From positions 22,848 through 86,847 of the forward strand of contig CADCFG010000019.1 in assembly GCA_902800625.1 (NCBI GenBank): DNA of 64,000 nucleotides, in the 5' to 3' direction. Position 1 is the first letter of the stretch. Every line of letters begins with the position of its first letter. Source of the DNA: an uncultured Eubacteriales bacterium (GTDB taxonomy: Bacteria > Bacillota > Clostridia > Christensenellales > Aristaeellaceae). Shown in pieces: positions 33,194 to 40,138 of this stretch. Made by a program: the position numbers and the translations under genes. Below the pieces are notes generated by a model. That model was not told the origin of the DNA, did no database searches, and saw only the letters and a program-made list of their open reading frames with translations.

Positions 33194-34507
33194 ATGAAGA
33201 AGACCCTCGCAATCCTGCTGGCCTGCCTGCTGCTGGCCGCGATGCTCCCCGCCGCGATGGCGGAGGAGGCCGAACTGATCTGGTACGGCTGGACCCCCGG
33301 CTCCCCCGTGAACGAATCCTTCATCGAGGCGTTCAACCAGACCTATCCCGACATCCACGTCACCTGGAAGCAAATCTCCATCGACGACTATGACGCCACC
33401 ATCAAGCCGGCTCTGGCCAACCAGGGCGGCGTGGACCTGTTCCAGTGCTCCGCGGGCTCGGCCAACGGCGGCATCGAGATCTTCGCCAGCCAGGCCATCG
33501 ACCTGACCCCGGCCCTGATCGAGGCCCTGGGCGAGGACTACGCCGACAAGATCAGCGAGACCTCCCTGACCACCATGACCGTGAACGGCGAGCTGAAGGC
33601 CCTGGGCGTGGGCACCGTCTATGCCGGCAACCTGTGGATCAACAAGGACCTGTTCGACAAGTACGAAGTGGCCATCCCCACCGACATGGAATCCTGGAAG
33701 GCCGCCGTCAAGACCTTTGAAGACAACGGCATCATAGGCTTCGTGCAGGGCGCGGGCCAGGGCGCCTTCAACATGGACACCTTCCACGCCATCTGCGACA
33801 ACGTGAACCCCGGCCAGTTCACCAAGGCCTGCCGCGGCGAGGTGGAGTGGACCGACGAGACCTTCGTCACCGGCCTGAACCTGTGGAAGAGCCTGTTTGA
33901 CGAGGGCATCATGCAGCCCGGCGCGCTGGGCATCCAGCAGTACCCCGAGGCCAACAACCTGTTCCTGTCCCAGCAGGCCGCCATGGTGATGATGGGCTCC
34001 TGGTACACCATGAACACCCTGCCCGACACCATGCGGGCCAACATGGAGGCCGCTTCCTCCACCGACGACCCCTTCACCATGATCCCCATCAACTTCCCCG
34101 ACCTGGCCGGCACCGGCAACGTGGGCTATATGTTCAGCGACATCGACTACGCCACCGCCGTGGCCGCCGCGGGCGAGAACATCGACGCCGCCACCAAGTT
34201 CGCGGTGTGGCTGGGCGCCTCTGAAGAGGGCCAGCAGCTGATCGCCGACTCCCTGAACGTGGTGCCCGTGCTGAAGACCGCCACCCCCAACTGGGACGCC
34301 GTGCAGCTGGTGAACCCCGACGCCCAGAACGAGGCCGTGAAGGACTACCTGGCCAACGCCATGGCCAACGCCGACAATCCCCGCTTCGGTGAGATCAGCG
34401 CCGATCTGAACCAGGCGATGATGGACGTGCTGGCGGGCGTGGCCTCCGGCATGATGAGCGCCGAGGAAGGCTGCGAGTACCTGGCCGAGGTACAGGCCGA
34501 GCAGTAA
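33194..34507 (+). CDS. Sugar ABC transporter substrate-binding protein (family 1)
   Basis: 437 residues. MKKTLAILLACLLLAAMLP then AAMAEE is a signal peptide with AMA|E cleavage. The only cysteine (residue 11) is too close to the N-terminus for a good lipobox, so the protein may be released or held by another means, unusual for a Gram-positive binding protein. The mature part (IWYGWTPGSPVNESF, later YPDIHVTWKQ) fits the MalE/UgpB type. A strong hairpin follows, giving more binding protein than permeases. Confidence 0.92.
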   Translation: MKKTLAILLACLLLAAMLPAAMAEEAELIWYGWTPGSPVNESFIEAFNQTYPDIHVTWKQISIDDYDATIKPALANQGGVDLFQCSAGSANGGIEIFASQAIDLTPALIEALGEDYADKISETSLTTMTVNGELKALGVGTVYAGNLWINKDLFDKYEVAIPTDMESWKAAVKTFEDNGIIGFVQGAGQGAFNMDTFHAICDNVNPGQFTKACRGEVEWTDETFVTGLNLWKSLFDEGIMQPGALGIQQYPEANNLFLSQQAAMVMMGSWYTMNTLPDTMRANMEAASSTDDPFTMIPINFPDLAGTGNVGYMFSDIDYATAVAAAGENIDAATKFAVWLGASEEGQQLIADSLNVVPVLKTATPNWDAVQLVNPDAQNEAVKDYLANAMANADNPRFGEISADLNQAMMDVLAGVASGMMSAEEGCEYLAEVQAEQ

Positions 34508-34517
34508 GGCGAACGCA

Positions 34518-34545
34518 GGCAGGGGGTTCTGTTCAACCCCCTGCC
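34518..34545 (+). terminator. Partial terminator/attenuator after the binding-protein gene
   Basis: GGCAGGGGGTT / AACCCCCTGCC with 6-base loop, then ATTTAT. It lies inside the operon and probably lowers permease expression relative to the binding protein. Confidence 0.7.
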
Positions 34546-34562
34546 ATTTATCTGACGGTTCG

Positions 34563-34690
34563 AGATCCTTCGACTCCGCTGCCGCTCCGCTCAGGATGAC
34601 AGGCAACCGATTCGCCACCGTTTCCGCAGATTGGCAGGGCATCGCTTCATTGTCATTCTGAGCGCAGGCGAAGCCGGAGTCGAAGAATCT
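34563..34690. repeat. REP-like long inverted repeat inside the sugar ABC operon
   Basis: Left arm AGATCCTTCGACTCCG through GGATGACA (34563-34601) is mirrored by TGTCATTCTGAGCG through GTCGAAGAATCT (34651-34690), about 39 bases each with a 49-base centre and several mismatches. This TTCGACTCCG...GATGACA type of repeat is, from memory, dispersed in many genomes. Unusual position: between genes of one operon. Confidence 0.75.
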
Positions 34691-34732
34691 TCTTCCTTTT
34701 TGTGATAAACCGTTTCGAAGGGAGACAGGGCC

Positions 34733-35623
34733 ATGAATGACAGGGCAGCGCCCATGAAATTGAAGCGAACCAACGGGCTGATTTGGATTCTTCCCGCGTT
34801 TCTCTTCCTGGTCATCATCATCTACTACTCCATGTTCTTCACCTTCAACCTGTCCACCATGGAATGGGACGGCCTTAGCCCGGACCAGACCCGGGTGGGC
34901 CTGGCGAACTTCGCCAAGCTGTTCAGGGACAAGGTTTTCTGGAAGTGCCTTCAGAACACGGTGGTGTACTTCATCATCACCTTCGTGATCCAGAACTCCC
35001 TGGGCTTCATCTTCGCGGCGATATTGCACACGGACGTGAAGCTGGCCACGCTGCACAAGTGCCTGATCTTCATCCCGACCATCCTGGCCCCGGCCACGAT
35101 GGCCCCGGTATTCCGGCTGCTGTATTCCCCCCAGGGCATATTGCAGAGCTTCTTCAACTGGGCCCACATCCCCATCACGGTGGACTGGCTGTCCCGGCCC
35201 AACACGGCGCTGTACGTGCTGATGTCGGTGGCCATCTGGGAGTTCACGGGCATGAGCTTCATCCTCTACTATGCCGCCATGAGCCAGATCGACATGGAGA
35301 TGCTGGAGGCGGCGCGCATCGACGGCGCGGGCAACCTGCGCACGCTGTGGAGCATGGTGCTGCCCAACTGCCGGGGCACCACGGTGTCCATGGCCATGCT
35401 GGGCGTGATCGGCGCGCTGAAGACCTTCGACATCCCCTACCTGATCACCACCGGCGGGCCGATGCACGCCACGGAATTCCTGGGCACCTACATCTACCGC
35501 CAGGGCATCCGCCAGTCCCACCTGGGCTACGCGGCGGCCATATCGGTGATGCTGCTGGTGCTGGCGGTGGCGGGGGCTTACCTGACGAACCGGGCCAACA
35601 AAGGGGGCGGAAAGCATGCTTGA
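34733..35623 (+). CDS. Sugar ABC transporter permease (MalF type)
   Basis: 296 residues, six helices. LEAARIDGAGNLRTLWSMVL (about 194-213) is the EAA loop that docks the ATPase. Start ATG 34733 with GGGAGA upstream. It pairs with the MalG-type permease, which it overlaps by eight bases. No ATPase gene is in the locus; a shared MsmX-type ATPase is expected (family knowledge). Confidence 0.94.
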   Translation: MNDRAAPMKLKRTNGLIWILPAFLFLVIIIYYSMFFTFNLSTMEWDGLSPDQTRVGLANFAKLFRDKVFWKCLQNTVVYFIITFVIQNSLGFIFAAILHTDVKLATLHKCLIFIPTILAPATMAPVFRLLYSPQGILQSFFNWAHIPITVDWLSRPNTALYVLMSVAIWEFTGMSFILYYAAMSQIDMEMLEAARIDGAGNLRTLWSMVLPNCRGTTVSMAMLGVIGALKTFDIPYLITTGGPMHATEFLGTYIYRQGIRQSHLGYAAAISVMLLVLAVAGAYLTNRANKGGGKHA

Positions 35624-36404
35624 GGTCAGAAGCGTCAAGAGCAAGATCCTTTTGCAGCTGCTGCTGTTCATCATGACGGTGCCCTATGTGCTGCCGCTGA
35701 TCCAGATGGTGGCCGGCTCGCTGGGCGGGCGGGGCTTTGCCAACTACAAGGCCGTGTGGGACACCGGCGTGGTGCCCACCTTCTTCCGCAACTCCGCCAT
35801 CATCTCCGGCGGCGTGATCCTGCTGGTGTACGTGTTCAGCATGACGGCGGGCTTCGGCTTTTCCAAGCTGCACATCTTCGGCAAGGAGGTCTATTTCTGG
35901 CTGATCCTGGTGGCGCTGACGCTGCCGGAGGTCATACTGCTCACGCCGCTGTTCGTCACGTTCCAGAAGCTGAGGATGTACAACACTTTCTTCTCGGTGA
36001 TCTTCCCCCAGACGGCGCTGCAGATGCCGTTCACGATCCTGCTGACCCGGAACTTCCTGGACGGCGTGCCGGACGAGCTGATGGAGGCCGCGCGCATCGA
36101 CGGCGCCAACACCTTCCAGCTGTTCGTCAGCATCATCATCCCGCTGACCAAGCCCATCGCCTCGGCGGTGATCGTGCTGACGCTGATCAACTCCTGGAAC
36201 GCCTACCTGCTGCCGCTGCTGTTCCTGCAGAGCCCGGCCAAGCAGACCGTGACGCTGCTGCCCCAGTTCTTCCAGGGCGAATTCACCAACGACCAGACGA
36301 AGATCCTGGCGGCGGCGGTGATGACGGCCATCCCCGAGATCGCGGCCTACCTGTGCATGCAGAAGAACTTTGAAAAGGGCATGAGCGCCGGCGCGCTGAA
36401 GTGA
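35616..36404 (+). CDS. Sugar ABC transporter permease (MalG type)
   Basis: 262 residues, six helices; MEAARIDGANTFQLFVSIII (about 155-174) is the EAA loop. ATG 35616 overlaps the preceding stop, so both permeases are translated together. Slightly short at the N-terminus compared with MalG-type proteins of 270-290. Confidence 0.94.
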   Translation: MLEVRSVKSKILLQLLLFIMTVPYVLPLIQMVAGSLGGRGFANYKAVWDTGVVPTFFRNSAIISGGVILLVYVFSMTAGFGFSKLHIFGKEVYFWLILVALTLPEVILLTPLFVTFQKLRMYNTFFSVIFPQTALQMPFTILLTRNFLDGVPDELMEAARIDGANTFQLFVSIIIPLTKPIASAVIVLTLINSWNAYLLPLLFLQSPAKQTVTLLPQFFQGEFTNDQTKILAAAVMTAIPEIAAYLCMQKNFEKGMSAGALK

Positions 36405-36446
36405 CGGCGCGAGGGCGACAATCGACAGAATAAGGAGGCGGGCAGC

Positions 36447-36905
36447 ATGGCGCTGTCATCGACGAAAATCATCAAGGTCATCGTGGTCACGGACGACCTG
36501 GACAGGACGGTCTCGGCCTATCGGACGCTGCTGGGCGTGGACCGGGAACCCGAACCGGCCAACCTTCCCCACAACCAGGTGCGCGCGCCGTACACGCGCT
36601 ATCTGGGCCGGGACATCACCGACACCCCCATGAGGGCCGCCAGCGTCTGCAGCGAAAACTTCTGGTTTGAGATCATCCAGCCCCTGGGCCACGACGATCC
36701 CTGGGCGGCCTGGCTGGCGCAGCACGGCACCTCCATCTGCTCCATCTGCCTGATGACGGACGGCCCCATCGAGGCGGACGAGGCCGTGCTCGAAGGCGCG
36801 GGCTTCCAGTCCATCTTCAAGCAGGAGAAGGGCTACGAGGCCTACGAGTACTTCGACACTTCCGCGGCCCTGGGCACGCTGCTGGAGATCAAGGAGCGGT
36901 ATTGA
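36447..36905 (+). CDS. VOC-family protein (second in operon)
   Basis: 152 residues. IIKVIVVTDDLDRTVSAYRT starts the first repeat; FEIIQPLGHDDPW near 73 and LLEIKERY at the end supply Glu residues. It is clearly different from the VOC protein at 32676 and shorter in metal-ligand His. AAGGAGG precedes the ATG. As last gene of the sugar operon it is probably a lyase or epimerase of the pathway. Confidence 0.82.
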   Translation: MALSSTKIIKVIVVTDDLDRTVSAYRTLLGVDREPEPANLPHNQVRAPYTRYLGRDITDTPMRAASVCSENFWFEIIQPLGHDDPWAAWLAQHGTSICSICLMTDGPIEADEAVLEGAGFQSIFKQEKGYEAYEYFDTSAALGTLLEIKERY

Positions 36906-36930
36906 AGCCGCGCAGATCCGGATACGACGC

Positions 36931-36965
36931 GAATCGGAGAGGCTGCCTCTCCGATTCTGTTTTTG
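36931..36965 (+). terminator. Terminator of the sugar operon
   Basis: GAATCGGAGAGG / CCTCTCCGATTC, 3-base loop, then TGTTTTT. Confidence 0.9.
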
Positions 36966-37068
36966 GGAAAAAGATTCCGGACGCGCTGTAGACGCGCGCC
37001 GCTTCCATGTGCTAGAATATCAGCGATACACGGGCATTCGCTACCTGAACACACGAGGGGACTGCGCT

Positions 37069-38805
37069 ATGAAACTACTTTGGCGGCTCAGCCGCGAGGC
37101 TTCGCGGTACAAGGGGCTTTACCTGGCGGCCATACTGGCCACGCTGGCGCTGACGGGCGTGAACCTGGCCGCGCCGAAGCTGCTGTCCGCGGTGACGGGC
37201 GTGGTGGAGGGCGGCGTGGACGAGGCCGGGCTGCGCAGGATCCTGACGCTGACAGCGGGCCTGGCGGCGCTTTACCTGATGCGGGTGCTGTTCCGCTTCA
37301 TGAGCAACTACCTGGCCCACCGGGCGGCCTGGTACCTGGTGGGCGATCTGCGCACCCGCACTTATGACAAGCTGGAGCGGATGCACCTGGGCTTCTTCCA
37401 CGACAAGCAGACCGGCGATTTGATGAGCCGGGTGGTAAACGACACCCGGGACTTTGAGTTGCTCTACGCCCACATCATCCCGGAATCCATCACCAACCTG
37501 GTCACGTTCGCGGGCGTGCTCGTCGTGCTGGCCACCATCAACTGGCGGCTGGCGCTGGTCACCTGCGCGCCGATCCCGCTGATCCTCATCTCCGGCGTGG
37601 TCTTCGCCAAGAAGGTGCGCCCCTTCTTCCGGGTCTCCCAGAAGAAGATGGGCGAATTGAACGGCAAGCTGCAGGACAACCTGTCCGGCGTGCACGAGAT
37701 CCAGTCCTTCGGCCGGGAGGCCTACGAGACGGAGCGGGTGAACGAAAAGAACTTCGCCCACATCCGCGCCATGCTGAAGGCGCTGAAGGTGAGCGCGGTG
37801 TTCCACCCGTCGGTGGAGTTCATCTCCGCCCTGGGCACGATCCTGGTGGCCGGCTTCGGCGGCTGGATGGCGTACCAGGGCCGGCTGCGGGTGTCGGACA
37901 TCGTGGCCTTTTTGCTGTACCTTTCGCTGTTCTACGCGCCGGTGACGGGCCTGGCCACGCTGCTTGAGAACATGCAGCAGTCCATGGCCGGGGCCGAGCG
38001 CGTGCTGGACATACTGGACGCGCCGGTTCAGATCGTGGACCGCCCCGGCGCCGTGCCCCTTGAGGACGTGAAGGGCGCCATCACCTTCGAGCACGTCAGC
38101 TTCGCCTACCAGCCGGACATGCCGGTGCTCAAGGACGTATCCTTCCACTGCGAGCCCGGAAAGATGCTGGCGCTGGTGGGCCCCACGGGCGTGGGCAAGA
38201 CCACCCTCACCCAGCTGATCTCCCGCTTCTACGAGCCCGACGAGGGCCGCATCCTCATCGACGGCCAGGACATCGCCCACGCCACGCTGGAGAGCCTGCG
38301 CGGGGCCATCTCCCCGGTGCTGCAGGACACCTTCCTGTTCAACGGCACCATCGCCGAGAACATCGGCTACGCCTGCCCCACCGCCACGTGGCAGCAGATC
38401 GAAGCCGCCGCCAAAGCCGCCAACATCCACCGGGACATCCTGGACATGCCCGACGGCTACGACACCGCCATCGGCGAGCGCGGGCTGCGCCTCTCCGGCG
38501 GCCAGAAGCAGCGCGTGGCCATCGCCCGGGCCATCCTGCGGCGCTCGCCCATCATCGTGCTGGACGAGGCCACGGCCTCGGTGGACGTGGAGACGGAGCG
38601 CCAGATCCAGCAGGCCATATCGAACCTGGCCGGCCAGCGCACCATCGTGGCCATCGCCCACCGGCTGTCCACCATCCGCGGCGCGGACCAGATCCTGGTG
38701 ATCGAGGAGGGCCGCGTCATCGAGCGGGGCACCCACGAGCAGCTGGTGGCCCTGGGCGGAAAGTACGCCCGCATGAGCGCCATACAGGGGGCTGTCTCAA
38801 ATTGA
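37069..38805 (+). CDS. ABC exporter, fused membrane and ATPase domains
   Basis: 578 residues from ATG 37069 (CGAGGGG upstream). Residues about 1-320 are six membrane helices; the ATPase part has Walker A GPTGVGKTTL (about 370), signature LSGGQKQRVAIARA (about 475) and Walker B IIVLDEA (about 495). It resembles MsbA/LmrA-type half transporters that export lipids, drugs or peptides as dimers. The substrate is unknown; no partner half-transporter is adjacent. Its last codons lie inside the terminator stem. Confidence 0.94.
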   Translation: MKLLWRLSREASRYKGLYLAAILATLALTGVNLAAPKLLSAVTGVVEGGVDEAGLRRILTLTAGLAALYLMRVLFRFMSNYLAHRAAWYLVGDLRTRTYDKLERMHLGFFHDKQTGDLMSRVVNDTRDFELLYAHIIPESITNLVTFAGVLVVLATINWRLALVTCAPIPLILISGVVFAKKVRPFFRVSQKKMGELNGKLQDNLSGVHEIQSFGREAYETERVNEKNFAHIRAMLKALKVSAVFHPSVEFISALGTILVAGFGGWMAYQGRLRVSDIVAFLLYLSLFYAPVTGLATLLENMQQSMAGAERVLDILDAPVQIVDRPGAVPLEDVKGAITFEHVSFAYQPDMPVLKDVSFHCEPGKMLALVGPTGVGKTTLTQLISRFYEPDEGRILIDGQDIAHATLESLRGAISPVLQDTFLFNGTIAENIGYACPTATWQQIEAAAKAANIHRDILDMPDGYDTAIGERGLRLSGGQKQRVAIARAILRRSPIIVLDEATASVDVETERQIQQAISNLAGQRTIVAIAHRLSTIRGADQILVIEEGRVIERGTHEQLVALGGKYARMSAIQGAVSN

Positions 38806-38833
38806 CCTGAACAGGTCAATTTGAGACAGCCCC
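38788..38833 (+). terminator. GGGGCTGTCTC-type hairpin overlapping the exporter stop
   Basis: Perfect 22-bp stem (GGGGCTGTCTCAAATTG... with its complement) and 2-base loop. The gene's last five codons and TGA are within the left arm. No T run follows, so it may be a repeat element used as a barrier rather than a classical terminator. Relatives at 46083 and 54258. Confidence 0.6.
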
Positions 38834-38905
38834 AATGAATTGCGCCTTCGGCGCGTGAATTGGCCTGGCGGCCATGATTTGCCCTTCGGGCATGAAAAGG
38901 CGCCA
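38834..38905. repeat. Run of small hairpins with ATGAATT-like spacers
   Basis: GCGCC-TTC-GGCGC (38842-38854), GGCC-TGGC-GGCC (38862-38873) and GCCC-TTC-GGGC (38881-38891) are separated by GTGAATT and ATGATTT, with AATGAATT before and ATGAAAA after. Stems differ while spacers stay alike. Confidence 0.65.
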
Positions 38906-38931
38906 TTCCAATCATGGATCAGGGCATTTCG

Positions 38932-39375
38932 CTATTCGCCCTCGTGCTCCTTCCGGTACTGCCCCAGCAATCCGTCGTACTTCCTGCCGGCCACGCGGAA
39001 GTACATCTCAAAGCCCAGCGTCATCGCCGCGAACACGATCAGCGCGATGCCCAGGAACAACACCCACGCGCCGGGCTTCGCCGTCGGGAACCAGCCGAAG
39101 GCCACGGCGATGCCCGTCAAAAGCGGCATGAACAGCGCGCCGAACAGCATCAGCCGCCTGGTGTAGCGCATGTTCTTGATGATGTTGTCGGTAAAGCACA
39201 GGTACTGCACGAACGTGCCCACGGTGGATAGCAGCAGCATGGCGATGATCGCCGTGGCCGCGATCTGCCTTTCCCCCATCAGCAGCGAAATCACCAGGTA
39301 GACCAGCATCGACCCCGTGAAGGCCAGGCTGGCCCCCGTCTTCCATTCCAGAACGCCCTTCATAAAATTCTTCAT
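38932..39375 (-). CDS. DUF3021 membrane protein
   Basis: 147 residues, four helices (KTGASLAFTGSMLVYLVIS, TAIIAMLLLSTVGTFVQYLC, MLFGALFMPLLTGIAVAFGW, WVLFLGIALIVFAAMTLG). This is the arrangement of DUF3021 proteins, which are generally encoded next to a LytTR regulator as here; they are thought to sequester or sense for it. GGAGG precedes ATG 39375. Two bases separate it from the LytTR gene. Confidence 0.85.
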   Translation of the reverse strand: MKNFMKGVLEWKTGASLAFTGSMLVYLVISLLMGERQIAATAIIAMLLLSTVGTFVQYLCFTDNIIKNMRYTRRLMLFGALFMPLLTGIAVAFGWFPTAKPGAWVLFLGIALIVFAAMTLGFEMYFRVAGRKYDGLLGQYRKEHEGE

Positions 39376-39377
39376 AT

Positions 39378-39827
39378 TCACGACCTCCTCGTCGGCATCA
39401 GTTTTTGCTTGATCGCCGGGGCATACTGCCTCGACACGCACTGTCTCTCGCCGTTTTCCAGCGTCACGGTCAGCCGCCCGCCAAAGTCCGGGTGGATGGA
39501 CCGGATCGCCCGGAAGTTGACCACCATCGCCTTGGAAATGCGCACAAAGTCCGCGCCGCCCAGCTTCTCCTCGATCTCGTACAGCCGCAGCGGGCACTCG
39601 TACACCGCCTCGCTCGTGTAGCAGAACGTGCGCTTGTCCACGCTCTCGAAGTAGAGGATGGCCTTGGCGTCCAGCAGGTGGTAGTCGCCGTCCAGGATGC
39701 CGGTGATCTTCTGCTCCTGGACCCGCAGCATGGCCACGATGCGCAGGATGTCCTCGTCGATGGCCGGGCAGCGGATCGTGATCTCCGGCGACTTCAACCG
39801 GGCGTCCTGCTCGATCTCAACTCTCAT
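39378..39827 (-). CDS. LytTR-domain DNA-binding regulator
   Basis: 149 residues. An N-terminal part (1-45) precedes the LytTR domain (about 50-145) with YHLLDAKAILYFESVDKRTF, FVRISKAMVVNFRAIRSIHP and CVSRQYAPAIKQKL. No receiver domain, as usual for the LytTR-DUF3021 pair. It probably controls its own operon and possibly surface or export genes. Confidence 0.9.
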   Translation of the reverse strand: MRVEIEQDARLKSPEITIRCPAIDEDILRIVAMLRVQEQKITGILDGDYHLLDAKAILYFESVDKRTFCYTSEAVYECPLRLYEIEEKLGGADFVRISKAMVVNFRAIRSIHPDFGGRLTVTLENGERQCVSRQYAPAIKQKLMPTRRS

Positions 39828-39855
39828 TTCCCTTCCTCCTCTCGCTCACGGGTCC

Positions 39856-39884
39856 ATTATAGGAAAATCCCGCCGGCAAATCAA
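39856..39884 (-). promoter_or_regulatory. Promoter of the LytTR-DUF3021 operon
   Basis: Minus strand TTGATT (39879-39884), 17-base spacer, TATAAT (39856-39861), 29 bases before the ATG. Confidence 0.75.
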
Positions 39885-39966
39885 CGGGTTCCGTACCAAG
39901 TGGTCAAAAACGGCGACCAAGCTGCCAAAGCGGGCCTGCTCACAGGCCTTTTCTTTCCGCGATACC

Positions 39967-39996
39967 TTGTATGCGCAGGCGCCTTCATGCTATAAT
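39967..39996 (+). promoter_or_regulatory. Promoter of the P-type ATPase
   Basis: TTGTAT (39967-39972), 18-base spacer, TATAAT (39991-39996). Confidence 0.65.
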
Positions 39997-40138
39997 GATC
40001 AGGCAACCGGCGCGAAGCGCGGTTGGCCGTGTCGGCGGGCCCCGCAGGGCAGCACGCCGACGATCCAATGATCAGGCAACCGGCGCAGGTGCGGTTGGCC
40101 AATCGCAAAGCATTGAAAAAAGACTGGGGTAAAGACAC
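39994..40138 (+). promoter_or_regulatory. Duplicated-hairpin leader of the P-type ATPase gene
   Basis: A 34-35 bp segment occurs twice, at 39994-40028 and 40067-40100 (AATGATCAGGCAACCGGCGC ... GCGGTTGGCC). Each copy can fold as CAACCG...CGGTTG, and between them GTCGGCG/CGCCGAC forms a third hairpin. The leader is about 135 bases. It does not match a riboswitch pattern I know; metal-responsive control is conceivable. Confidence 0.5.

Noticed and set aside
34550..34575. GGTTCGAGATCC resembling a tRNA T-arm
   Set aside because: No acceptor, D or anticodon stems around it; it is part of the REP-like repeat flank.
33158..35674. 838-codon minus-strand open frame opposite the sugar ABC genes
   Set aside because: Mirrors high-GC third positions of the real genes; low-complexity His/Gly/Val-rich translation without domains.
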